This document shows, piece by piece, positions 7,254 to 14,708 of a stretch of DNA of 18,678 bases (position 1 is its first letter; each line of letters begins with the position of its first letter). The translations under genes and the position numbers were made by a program. Source of the DNA: an uncultured Roseburia sp. (lineage in GTDB: Bacteria; Bacillota; Clostridia; Lachnospirales; Lachnospiraceae). The notes beneath the pieces were generated by a model. That model was given only the letters and a program-made list of their open reading frames with translations. It had not been told where the DNA came from and did not search any database. The DNA is taken from the NCBI GenBank assembly GCA_934358955.1, contig CAKRLC010000053.1:1-18678 (forward strand). The letters run 5' to 3'.

Positions 7254-8123
7254 TTATTTCCGGACATAAATATGGGAAAGATTCTGAAGGATTTCTCCTG
7301 CAACATCCGGTTTGTTCATTGTATAAATATGTACGTGATTCACACCATTTGCAATAAGATCAATGATCTGCTCGGTGGCATATGCGATTCCCGCCTGTCG
7401 CATGGCTTCCGGGTTGTCTCCGAAACGATCTACGATCGCTAAAAATCTCGGCGGCACCATATTTCCGGAAAGTGACACGATACGTTTGATCTGATTTGCA
7501 TTTGTAACCGGCATGATTCCAGCAACAATCGGAACATCAATTCCTTTTTTTAATGCTTTGTACATGAAATTATATAAAATATTATTATCAAAAAACATCT
7601 GTGTCGTCAAAAACTCACAGCCAGCATCTACCTTTTCTTTCAGATGATCCAGATCTTCAAAGATCGTAGATGCCTCCGGATGTCCTTCCGGATAGCATGC
7701 ACCGCCAATACAGAAGTCTCCCTGCTCCTTAATCTCTGCGATCAGCTCACTGGCATGTTTATACTGATTTGGCAGTGGAAAATCTGCGTTTGCCGGGATA
7801 TCTCCACGGAGTGCCAGAATATTTTCAATCTGATTTGCTTTTAACTCTTCAATCACGGACGCAACCTTTTCTTTTGTAGATGATGCACAGGTCAGATGTG
7901 CCAGTGCCGGAATCCCGTTCTGGTTCACTTCTTTTGCAAGCTCTACTGTATAATCAGAGGTTCCTCCGGTCGCGCCATAGGTCACACTCATATAAGCAGG
8001 CTTTAACTCTGCCATATCTTTTACAACCTTTTTATAATTTTCCAGCTGCGCTCCCTGCTTTGGTGGGAACAGTTCGCAGGAAATGGTTACATCATCTTTG
8101 TTTAATAATTCTGTTAATCTCAT
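7254..8123 (-). CDS. metF: 5,10-methylenetetrahydrofolate reductase
   Basis: Flavin-dependent reduction of 5,10-methylene-THF to 5-methyl-THF, supplying methyl groups for methionine synthesis or, in acetogens, the methyl branch of the Wood-Ljungdahl pathway. The 289-residue protein has the usual single-domain bacterial length. It carries ISCELFPPK with the catalytic Glu, SVTYGATGG, the folate/flavin-binding ILALRGDIP, TTQMFFDN, PIVAGIMPV and HIYTMN near the C-terminus. Start ATG 8123 is chosen because GAGG lies six bases upstream; the ATG at 8138 has no such site. It is the last of three co-directional genes (RACo-like, greA, metF), 67 nt after greA, and is closed by a terminator. The neighbouring corrinoid activator suggests that the methyl-THF feeds a corrinoid-dependent methyltransferase, which is an inference. 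Confidence 0.95.
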   Translation of the reverse strand: MRLTELLNKDDVTISCELFPPKQGAQLENYKKVVKDMAELKPAYMSVTYGATGGTSDYTVELAKEVNQNGIPALAHLTCASSTKEKVASVIEELKANQIENILALRGDIPANADFPLPNQYKHASELIAEIKEQGDFCIGGACYPEGHPEASTIFEDLDHLKEKVDAGCEFLTTQMFFDNNILYNFMYKALKKGIDVPIVAGIMPVTNANQIKRIVSLSGNMVPPRFLAIVDRFGDNPEAMRQAGIAYATEQIIDLIANGVNHVHIYTMNKPDVAGEILQNLSHIYVRK

Positions 8124-8190
8124 TTTTTCCTCTTTCATCCGGACTTTTCATCATCCGCCTTTTCCTGTTTTTCATTCTTTGCTGCTGTCC

Positions 8191-8694
8191 TCAGAAGCTT
8201 CTGATCTTGTCTGATCCGTCATCTACCGTATTCTCGATTTTGCGTATCTGCACATAATAGGAATATTGATCGTTTACTTTTACTTCACAGCGCTCACCAA
8301 CCTTATGTCCTAACAGTGCTTTTCCAAGCGGCGATTCATTACTGATGAGGTTTTTCAGGGAATTCCCACGGATCGTTGTCACGATTTTATATACTTCTTC
8401 CTCATCATCCTCTTCAAAATAAACGGTTACCGTATTATTCATTCCCACTTCATCTTCTGCGGAATCCGTTGAAATAATCTTTGCTGTCCGGATCATCTTC
8501 TCCAGATACCGGATCCTGCTCTCGTTCTGGTTCTTGTCCTTTTTGGCTGCATGATATTCAAAGTTCTCACTCAGATCCCCATGCGCTCTTGCCTCTTTGA
8601 CTGCTTCCAGTGCATTTTTCCGAACAACCAGCTTACGGTATTCGATTTCTTCTTCCATTTTTTTGATATCCTGTTCGGTCAATTCATCATACAT
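8191..8694 (-). CDS. greA: Transcription elongation factor GreA
   Basis: Binds the RNA polymerase secondary channel and stimulates cleavage of backtracked transcripts. The 167-residue protein has the expected two domains. The N-terminal coiled-coil (about 1-77) carries the tip motif ARAHGDLSENFEYHAAKKDK with acidic residues Asp40 and Glu43. The C-terminal globular FKBP-like domain includes ISNESPLGKALLGHKVGE. Start ATG 8694 has GAGG eight bases upstream. It lies between the RACo-like gene (76-nt gap) and metF (67-nt gap). The gap upstream of greA is A/T-rich and could hold its own promoter, but no pair of hexamers was convincing. The C-terminus (VDDGSDKIRSF) extends slightly past the usual end. 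Confidence 0.95.
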   Translation of the reverse strand: MYDELTEQDIKKMEEEIEYRKLVVRKNALEAVKEARAHGDLSENFEYHAAKKDKNQNESRIRYLEKMIRTAKIISTDSAEDEVGMNNTVTVYFEEDDEEEVYKIVTTIRGNSLKNLISNESPLGKALLGHKVGERCEVKVNDQYSYYVQIRKIENTVDDGSDKIRSF

Positions 8695-8770
8695 GAATCG
8701 TTCCTCTCTTCCTGCTTCTGCCAGCGTTTTTCATATTATCATAATTGATTCAAAAATATAATGATTTTTA

Positions 8771-10303
8771 TTAATAAAAATTCATTTCATGCATATAAAT
8801 TTTATCAAATTCTGGCTCTTTTGCAAGATTTACTTTCACCGCGCGCTCTGTCAGCCTCATCCAGTCTTCTTTTTTTATTTCTCCGGTCAGATACTGTCTT
8901 AAGCCTTCCAGCACGGTATTCCCCGCAGAAAACACCTTTTCTTCCAGTTCTTTTGGAAAAAGTCCGATGCCCGCTGCACTTTCGATGTGCATCTGTGTCC
9001 CGAAACCACCGGCCAACGTACAATCTCTGATCTCATCCATTGTGATCCCGGCTTTTGCCATAAGCACCCGGATTCCTGCACAGATCGCAGCTTTTGCCAT
9101 CTGAAGCTCACGCAGATCCCTCTGTGTAAAAAAAATCTGTTCCGTCAAAGGATATCCTTTTTCAAAATAAGCTTCCACCAGCGTACCATTTTCATCAATG
9201 ATCCTATGCTTCCACAGCTCATACGCCAGATCTACAATGCCGGTTCCGCAGATTCCTGTCGGCTCCTTTTCTCCGATCACTGTCAGCTGTGTTTTGCCAT
9301 CTTCCCCGATCGTCACATGGGAAATTGCTCCCGGCACGCTTGCCATGCCGCAGGAAATATTTCCACCTTCCAATGCAGGTCCTGCCGATGTTGATGTTGT
9401 ATAAATCCGGTTTTCATTCCCCAACGCCATCTCACCGTTTGTTCCGATATCCAGAAACAGATGCCAGAAACCATCTTCGAATTTCTTATTTACTGCAAGT
9501 CCTGCCGTGATATCCGCCCCGACAAAAGCAGAGATTCCGGGTGCGATCACAGTCTTTGCATGCATGTCTTTCATTCCAAGGATTGCTGCTGCATCCCCTT
9601 CCATCACCGAAATATCGACCGGGATAAAAGGTGCAACGCCAAGCGTCTCACACGAAAAACCTCTGAGCAGATGACACATTGTCGTATTTCCCGCAACTGC
9701 GATACTCTGTATCTGTTCCATTCCAAGCTTTTCTTTTTCAATCAGCTCTGCCATGATCCGTTTCAGATCCTGTCTGACACATCGCTGCATTTCCCATTTT
9801 TTTCCTTCATTTGATGCCTGAATACGTGAGATCACATCAGCTCCGTAAATACGCTGATGGTTTATCGTTGCTGTACTTTGAAGAATTTCTCCGGAATGAC
9901 ATTCTACTAAAATACCGGCGATCGTTGTCGTACCAATATCGATCGCAATTCCATAGGATTTAGCTTCTGTCCGCTCCGTTGTCCGTGTATCAAATGGATT
10001 CTCTGCTCCACGCCAGTAAACTTCTGCCTGTATCTGTTCCTCATCCTGCAAGAGATCAATCTGTCCACTTTCTTTCGGATGACACAGGCATGCAAGCCGG
10101 TATCCTGCCTCGATCTTTTCTGCACCAAGCAATCGCTTTTCCTGCGCACCTGCCTCCGGCGCTTTTTCTAAAAACCGTACCATACATTTGCCGCATCTTC
10201 CCTGTCCGTTACAGGGTGCATTCTGATAAATGCCGGCCTCCTGTAAGATTTCAAGCAGGGTTCTTGTCTCATTTTCTCTTTTATGATATTCGTAACAGCT
10301 CAT
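8771..10303 (-). CDS. RACo-like corrinoid activation ATPase (2Fe-2S ferredoxin domain plus ASKHA domain)
   Basis: Probable reductive activator that returns inactive Co(II) corrinoid of a methyltransferase to Co(I) using ATP. Residues about 1-90 form a plant-type 2Fe-2S domain with cluster cysteines 31, 37 and 40 (CNGQGRCGKC) and 72 (RLACLC). The rest is an ASKHA ATPase of the DUF4445 type: AIDIGTTTIAGILVE (phosphate 1), AGNTTMCHLL, FLDIGTNGEMAL, GTGIVDLAYE and LAGGFGTQMHIESAAGIGLFP. At 510 aa it is somewhat shorter than the roughly 600 aa I expect for characterised RACo. Start ATG 10303 has GGAGG eight bases upstream; ATG 10318 is weaker. A promoter lies at 10342-10370. Adjacent metF fits methyl-THF/corrinoid chemistry, but the corrinoid partner is not in the window. 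The stop lies within an 18-bp A/T palindrome (8764-8781). Confidence 0.88.
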   Translation of the reverse strand: MSCYEYHKRENETRTLLEILQEAGIYQNAPCNGQGRCGKCMVRFLEKAPEAGAQEKRLLGAEKIEAGYRLACLCHPKESGQIDLLQDEEQIQAEVYWRGAENPFDTRTTERTEAKSYGIAIDIGTTTIAGILVECHSGEILQSTATINHQRIYGADVISRIQASNEGKKWEMQRCVRQDLKRIMAELIEKEKLGMEQIQSIAVAGNTTMCHLLRGFSCETLGVAPFIPVDISVMEGDAAAILGMKDMHAKTVIAPGISAFVGADITAGLAVNKKFEDGFWHLFLDIGTNGEMALGNENRIYTTSTSAGPALEGGNISCGMASVPGAISHVTIGEDGKTQLTVIGEKEPTGICGTGIVDLAYELWKHRIIDENGTLVEAYFEKGYPLTEQIFFTQRDLRELQMAKAAICAGIRVLMAKAGITMDEIRDCTLAGGFGTQMHIESAAGIGLFPKELEEKVFSAGNTVLEGLRQYLTGEIKKEDWMRLTERAVKVNLAKEPEFDKIYMHEMNFY

Positions 10304-10341
10304 GCAGTCTGCCTCCATGCGCCTTTTATGGCTTTTTCGCT

Positions 10342-10370
10342 ATTTTAACACAATGTTCTTTTATTGGCAA
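10342..10370 (-). promoter_or_regulatory. SigmaA-type promoter of the RACo-like/greA/metF unit
   Basis: Minus-strand TTGCCA (10370-10365), a 17-bp spacer and TAAAAT (10347-10342), about 38 bp before ATG 10303. The 22 bp at 10360-10381, which include the -35, match 21 of 22 bases of an arm of repeat copy 3 (14523-14544). Confidence 0.7.
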
Positions 10371-10457
10371 ACTGCACAAAAAATCTGTATCTGCTATTTT
10401 ACAGCACTTGCTTTTCCTGTGATTCCATTATTATGATGATAATTCTTTTAAAGACAA

Positions 10458-11090
10458 CTAATTTTCTTCGGTTGCAGGAACAATTTCTGCTTCTGTTGTT
10501 TCTGTCGATTCTATCTCTTGCGTATTCTCTGTGATCTCTTCGGTTGTATCTTCCTCTACCACCAGATCTTCTGCTGTCTTTGAGAACGTCGATGCAAGCG
10601 AAGTATCGATCAGATACACCGTATCATCTGCTCCTGTTTTCACATAATAGCCGCCAACCATATCATTTGCATTTCCGACATATATGGTTGTGATTCCATC
10701 GTCTGTTGTAAAGGTGATCGTATCCGATGGTGCAGCAAGACCATATTCGTTCAGATCAGATGCCCCATCAATTTTTTCCGATGCCGTCAGATTTGAAAAT
10801 ACACCAAGCATATTTTCTATCTTACTTTCATCCATCTCAAGAGATCTGTCGCCTTCATATACCCATGTGTCATTTTCTTTGCAGAAAGAAAGCTGCTCCC
10901 CATTCAATTCATAAGAGAAAGCTGTAATCTTAGAGACATCCTGCTGTGTCACATAAATAGTTTCCGCCTCCTGTTCGGCTTCCTTTTTTTCTTCCTGTTT
11001 TTTATTATATAATTTTAACCCTGCAGTTGCCGCCAGCAAACCGATCAGCACCACGATCACTGCGATAAATTGTATCCGCTGTCTTTTCAT
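10458..11090 (-). CDS. DUF4340-like membrane-anchored protein of the Gld-type ABC operon
   Basis: The 210-residue protein has one N-terminal membrane helix (IQFIAVIVVLIGLLAATAGL) followed by a basic/acidic stretch and an extracytoplasmic domain. The domain contains ITAFSYELNGEQLSF, WVYEGDRSLEMDESKIENML, LNEYGLAAPSDTITF and TIYVGNANDMVGGYYVKTGADDTVYLID. This is the repeating pattern of DUF4340 proteins, which accompany GldG-type ABC transporters. The C-terminus (about 178-210) is a Thr/Glu-rich acidic tail. It follows the GldG-like gene by 22 nt and ends the operon. No clear hairpin terminator was seen downstream, only the 154-nt gap holding the next gene's promoter. Its molecular role in this family is not known to me. 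Confidence 0.85.
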   Translation of the reverse strand: MKRQRIQFIAVIVVLIGLLAATAGLKLYNKKQEEKKEAEQEAETIYVTQQDVSKITAFSYELNGEQLSFCKENDTWVYEGDRSLEMDESKIENMLGVFSNLTASEKIDGASDLNEYGLAAPSDTITFTTDDGITTIYVGNANDMVGGYYVKTGADDTVYLIDTSLASTFSKTAEDLVVEEDTTEEITENTQEIESTETTEAEIVPATEEN

Positions 11091-11112
11091 CTTACTTTTA
11101 CCTGCCTGCTCT

Positions 11113-12534
11113 CTATTTTTTTCTTCTTTTTACCCAGATCACAATACCTGCGATCAGTAATGCCAAAGGAATCACGATTATCAATACCATACCGTATGCA
11201 ATTGCTGCTGCCGCATCCACCGTGATCGCACTGAGTTCATATTCCTTTGTAGGGATCACACTTGCAGACGCTGTTTCATCCCCTGCCAGCTGGAAAATAA
11301 TATCGTTAAAAAGCTTTGCATTATTTCCGGAAACAACCTGATCCGTACTGTCCGAAAAAAGCTGTGGACAGCCTGCTACCACTACTTTTGCCATGGTATC
11401 CTCATCAATCTGTTTTTCCATGGCAACTGCGATGGAAAATGGGCCTTCGATATCACCGTCTTCGAACTCGGATGTCTTGGCATTGGCCGCATCCGTCTTC
11501 GAAACTGCTTTTCCTGTCGTCTCCAACAAAGCTGTATAAGTCACATCGTCTGTATCTTCCCCATAGGTAATTGCTTCACTGTACGGTGCAAAAATATAAC
11601 CGCCGTTTACCGAGCTTGTGTAAGCGCAAGAATCCACCGTTGGAAGAAGGTAATATGGCACATTACTGTAATAATAGGATTTGTCATTTTCCATCACAAT
11701 ACCGGATACCCGTGACATTCCACAGGCTGACAGGATCGATTCAAAATTAGTCAGTCCCTGATGTTCATAGTCCGTCGTGATGAGCACTTTACCGCCACCA
11801 TTGATATATGCAATGACTTTATCGGCATCATCCTCTGAAAAATCTGATGTCGGTCCATTGATGATCACTGCCTGTGCATCTTCCGGAACTGCATCCTCTG
11901 TCAGCAATGTCAGCTCTGATAACGTGATATTTGCTTTCTCAACAGCTTCGGAAAATCCACCTGATAATGCAGTTTCCCCATGTCCGGTCACTTCATAAAT
12001 CACCGACAGCTCTGACGACTCCATCGTTACATACTCGATCGCACTTGTAAGCTGTCCTTCTGCATCATAACCATCGATATTTCTTGAATAGGTAGAATAA
12101 TCATAGCTATAGGAGTACACATCATTATAATCGATCACTCTGGAACGCTTTCCGCTCACAACGATCATGCTGTTCGTTGTCACGGAGCTGTCTGTGTACT
12201 GGGCTGCAAAAGACGGATTGACTGCCGGGTTCACATAGGACACAGTAATATGCGATGACATTGCCTCATACCGCTGTAACGTTTCATCCAAAGTGTTATC
12301 CTTGCTGCTGTCAGATACGAGCACATAAATATTTACATCCTCATCCAGACTTTTCAAATAGTCTTTTGTATCATCTGTAATAGAATAAATCTGGTTTGCT
12401 GTGACATCCAGTGAAGTCCAGGTCGTCGGCAATTCTGCCACAAACAGATTTACAACCACTGTCACTGCAACTGCTGCTGCAATAAAACCGGTCGAAAAAC
12501 GCCTGTTGCTATTTTCTTTGAACTGATGCTCCAA
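11113..12534 (-). CDS. GldG-like accessory protein of an ABC transporter
   Basis: Membrane-tethered extracytoplasmic component of the GldA/F/G-type ABC systems; the substrate in Clostridia is unknown. The 473-residue product has an N-terminal membrane helix (about 16-38, FIAAAVAVTVVVNLFVAEL). It is followed by the GldG/IFT-like start (LDVTANQIYSITDDTKDYLKSLDEDVNIYVLVS), a Rossmann-like middle (LSVIYEVTGHGETALSGG, QAVIINGPTSDFSEDDADKVIAYINGGGKVLI) and a C-terminal helix (about 445-467) with a basic tail. The only available start in frame is TTG 12534, with no good ribosome binding site. It lies inside the 3' end of the permease gene (73-nt overlap), so translation is probably coupled. The start is therefore less certain than the gene itself. 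Confidence 0.88.
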   Translation of the reverse strand: MEHQFKENSNRRFSTGFIAAAVAVTVVVNLFVAELPTTWTSLDVTANQIYSITDDTKDYLKSLDEDVNIYVLVSDSSKDNTLDETLQRYEAMSSHITVSYVNPAVNPSFAAQYTDSSVTTNSMIVVSGKRSRVIDYNDVYSYSYDYSTYSRNIDGYDAEGQLTSAIEYVTMESSELSVIYEVTGHGETALSGGFSEAVEKANITLSELTLLTEDAVPEDAQAVIINGPTSDFSEDDADKVIAYINGGGKVLITTDYEHQGLTNFESILSACGMSRVSGIVMENDKSYYYSNVPYYLLPTVDSCAYTSSVNGGYIFAPYSEAITYGEDTDDVTYTALLETTGKAVSKTDAANAKTSEFEDGDIEGPFSIAVAMEKQIDEDTMAKVVVAGCPQLFSDSTDQVVSGNNAKLFNDIIFQLAGDETASASVIPTKEYELSAITVDAAAAIAYGMVLIIVIPLALLIAGIVIWVKRRKK

Positions 12535-13235
12535 CGTCTTTTCTGGATAGACTGCCCGGTCAAAAATAAAAACAGGGCAATGATCGTAATATAATAAATC
12601 ATTCCTGAAATATCCACGGTTCCATTCATGAATTGATCCAGAGGGCTGTACAGATCATAGCATCTTAAAACTTTTGTTAAAAGATTGCCAGTCTGTGAGA
12701 TCAGGCTGCAGATGCTGTCCATCATGTAACCAAAAAATAACGCTGCAAAGGTCAGCACTGCTGCGATCACCTGACTCTCTGTCAGAGATGAAATAAAGAT
12801 TCCCACAGCAATACAGGTGCAGCCATATAACCAGAAGCCAAGCACTGCCGCATAGGATTCTCCAAGCGGGATTGTTCCATAGCGCATCAAAAGAAATGGC
12901 GTCAATGCGATCAACAGCATATCGATGGAAAACACAGTTACCATCGCAAGATATTTTCCAACAACGATTTTTCCGACAGAAACCGGGGCTGTCAATATGA
13001 GCTGGTCTGTTTTACTGTGCCGTTCTTCTGCCAGACTCCGCATCGTAAGAACCGGAACTGCGATCAGCATTATAAACGCAATGGCTGACAGTGCATAAGA
13101 AATGTAAGGATATCCGCTCCGCAGATTATAGGCATAAAAATATAATCCATAAAGCACGAACACGGCTGCAAGAAAGAGCCAGCCTATTACGTTCTGAAAA
13201 TAAGATTTTACTTCTCTTTTCCATATTGCTAACAT
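12462..13235 (-). CDS. ABC-2 type permease (GldF-like)
   Basis: Six-helix integral membrane subunit that pairs with the ATPase encoded upstream. The 257-residue protein starts MLAIWKREVKSYFQNVIGW, typical for GldF-type permeases, in which a cytoplasmic amphipathic segment precedes the first helix. Hydrophobic segments lie at about 18-36, 50-65, 97-118, 130-150, 157-175 and 220-238. The loop RSLAEERHSKTDQLILTAPVSVGKIVVGKYLA is the characteristic ABC-2 block. ATG 13235 has GGAGG seven bases upstream and overlaps the ATPase stop (ATGTTAG). The C-terminus (SIQKRRWSISSKK...) is basic and shares DNA with the start of the GldG-like gene in another frame. The transported substrate cannot be told from sequence. 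Confidence 0.9.
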   Translation of the reverse strand: MLAIWKREVKSYFQNVIGWLFLAAVFVLYGLYFYAYNLRSGYPYISYALSAIAFIMLIAVPVLTMRSLAEERHSKTDQLILTAPVSVGKIVVGKYLAMVTVFSIDMLLIALTPFLLMRYGTIPLGESYAAVLGFWLYGCTCIAVGIFISSLTESQVIAAVLTFAALFFGYMMDSICSLISQTGNLLTKVLRCYDLYSPLDQFMNGTVDISGMIYYITIIALFLFLTGQSIQKRRWSISSKKIATGVFRPVLLQQQLQ

Positions 13236-14314
13236 GATTTTTCCTCCGTTTTCTGTTCAGTCAGTCTGAGGAATACATCCTCTAAGGATTTTGTTACCGG
13301 ATTCATCTGAAGAATCACAAATCCATGCTCCACACAGGTATGGAACACTTCTTCCCGGATATCTGCTCCTTTTTGGGCAAGAAGCATCACATGCACTTCG
13401 TCTGTTACATGGTCTTCTGCATGATTTTCGTCTTCTGTTGCCTGATCTTGTGCATGCTCCTCATCTTCTACTACCTGCTCTTGTGCATGCTCCTCATTTT
13501 CTACTACCTGCTCTTGTACATGCTCCCTCAGACTTTCTTCAACAGCTTCTTCAACGCTGCACTGTTCCACCTGCGGAATTTCTTCAAGTGCTGCTAAAAT
13601 CTGCTCTTTCTCTCCTTTGACGATCAGGTCGATCTCCTGTGCGCCGGACATCTGCCGCATCAGATTTTCTGTCGTATCACTTGCAACCAGCTTTCCTTTT
13701 GACAAAATAAAAATATGGTCACAGACCGCGGAGATCTCTGTCAGAATATGAGAGCTTAAAATCACCGTATGTTTTTTTCCAAGCTCGCGGATCAATTCAC
13801 GGATCTCAATAATCTGCTTCGGATCCAGACCAACCGTCGGCTCATCCAGGATAATAATCTCAGGATAACCTAAAATCGCCTGTGCAAAACCGACTCTCTG
13901 CCGGTATCCTTTCGACAGATTCCGGATCAGGCGGTTTTCAACGCTTTGGATCTTTGTGGTTTCCATCGCTTCTGTAATGCATTGTTTCCGCAGCCCTTTC
14001 TCGATTTTTTTCAATTCTGCCACAAATTCCAGATATTCACGGACCGTCATATCCGTATACAATGGCGGCAGCTCCGGAAGATATCCCACACATTTTTTTG
14101 CTTCTTCCGGTTGCGCCAGGATGTCATAACCATTTATTTTTACCTCTCCGGCAGTTGCCCCAAGATATCCCGTAATAATATTCATGGTCGTCGATTTTCC
14201 TGCTCCGTTCGGTCCTAAAAATCCGTAAATTTTTCCCGGTTCTACCGTCAGGGACAGATCATCAACTGCCACATGGCTTCCGTATTTTTTTACAAGATGG
14301 CTGATCTCAATCAC
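13229..14314 (-). CDS. ABC transporter ATP-binding protein (GldA-like) with acidic tandem-repeat insert
   Basis: Cytoplasmic ATPase of the exporter-like system. It has Walker A GPNGAGKST (about 35-43), a Q-loop region (YLPELPPLY), the signature LSKGYRQRVGFAQA, Walker B IIILDEPTVGLDP and the switch histidine in ILSSHILTE. Residues 1-235 are a normal nucleotide-binding domain. The C-terminal part holds an unusual acidic insert of 11-residue units (EHAQEQVVEDE type, about 265-308), then a short beta domain (VHVMLLAQKGADIREEVF, FVILQMNPVTKSLEDVFLRLTE) usual for the family. Excluding the insert, the length is normal. Start GTG 14314 has GGAGG eight bases upstream. Repeat copy 3 ends 28 bp before it, so the operon promoter probably lies inside or beyond that element. 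Confidence 0.93.
   Translation of the reverse strand: MIEISHLVKKYGSHVAVDDLSLTVEPGKIYGFLGPNGAGKSTTMNIITGYLGATAGEVKINGYDILAQPEEAKKCVGYLPELPPLYTDMTVREYLEFVAELKKIEKGLRKQCITEAMETTKIQSVENRLIRNLSKGYRQRVGFAQAILGYPEIIILDEPTVGLDPKQIIEIRELIRELGKKHTVILSSHILTEISAVCDHIFILSKGKLVASDTTENLMRQMSGAQEIDLIVKGEKEQILAALEEIPQVEQCSVEEAVEESLREHVQEQVVENEEHAQEQVVEDEEHAQDQATEDENHAEDHVTDEVHVMLLAQKGADIREEVFHTCVEHGFVILQMNPVTKSLEDVFLRLTEQKTEEKSC
13390..13518 (-). repeat. 33-bp tandem repeat inside the ABC ATPase gene
   Basis: Units start with CATG at 13420, 13453 and 13486, each 33 bp. A degenerate 30-bp unit precedes them at 13390-13419 and a partial one follows at 13519. Units at 13453 and 13486 differ at two positions. 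They encode EHVQEQVVENE, EHAQEQVVEDE, EHAQDQATEDE and a diverged NHAEDHVTDE. The frame is kept, so unit number could change without disrupting the gene. Confidence 0.9.
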
Positions 14315-14342
14315 GATTCATTCCTCCAATTTTCTATGAAGC

Positions 14343-14574
14343 TTCGGGTGTCAAAAGGTCTACATCTTAGTTTTTAATGACAACTTGCACAAAAGAAATA
14401 TTGCAAGTTTCATTGTGCAAAACATTCCGATAAGCCTCTGAAAGCGTGAAGCGTGTTCAGCAGAGGCTTCCACGCTTCATGAGTCTTATCTCCATTGCAC
14501 AAAGAGAAACTTTCCATATTTCTTTTGTGCAATTTGCCAATAAAGGTTACGGAGTAGACCTTTTGACACCCGAA
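14343..14574. mobile_element. Palindromic fold-back element (MITE-like), copy 3, with target-site duplication
   Basis: A 232-bp element with perfect 21-bp terminal inverted repeats (14343-14363 and 14554-14574, starting TTCGGGTGTCAAAAGG). The arms pair over most of their length, and a central nested hairpin is present. The direct repeat TTCTATGAAG flanks it at 14332-14341 and 14575-14584, as expected for a 10-bp target duplication; one extra C (14342) sits on the left. There is no open reading frame of note, so movement would need a transposase encoded elsewhere. The parent family is unidentified. It sits between the helicase terminator and the ABC operon. Confidence 0.88.
14364..14392 (-). 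promoter_or_regulatory. Candidate outward promoter within repeat copy 3
   Basis: Minus-strand TTGTGC (14392-14387), a 17-bp spacer and TAAGAT (14369-14364). Both hexamers are imperfect. Support comes from position: only 28 bp lie between the element and GTG 14314, and a strong terminator lies directly on the other side, so a promoter inside the element is likely. The same spacing recurs in copy 4. Confidence 0.4.
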
Positions 14575-14584
14575 TTCTATGAAG

Positions 14585-14633
14585 TAAAAAAGGACTGCGC
14601 AAGCATCCAGACCTGAATGCTTGCGCAGTCCTT
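14585..14633 (-). terminator. Rho-independent terminator after the helicase gene
   Basis: A perfect 17-bp stem (14590-14606 with 14617-14633) has a ten-base loop. On the minus strand it is followed by TTTTTA (14590-14585). A pyrimidine-rich tract on the other side may make it work in both directions. It lies about 75 bp beyond the helicase stop; the intervening A/T-rich bases (14634-14708) show nothing else. Confidence 0.95.
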
Positions 14634-14708
14634 CTTCCTTTTAAAAAGATTATCAGGAAATTGTGATAAAAAATGGAGAAAATTGTGATAACTCTGTGAA
14701 ACCCCATC

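Noticed and set aside
8764..8781. Perfect 18-bp A/T palindrome at the 3' end of the RACo-like gene
   Set aside because: It has no G/C pairs and no following T-tract beyond its own arm, so it is unlikely to terminate transcription; probably a chance A/T symmetry.
14343..14363. TTGACA in each terminal repeat as an outward -35 element
   Set aside because: For copies 3 and 4 a -10 at normal spacing would fall on or next to the ribosome binding site, and no -10-like hexamer is there.
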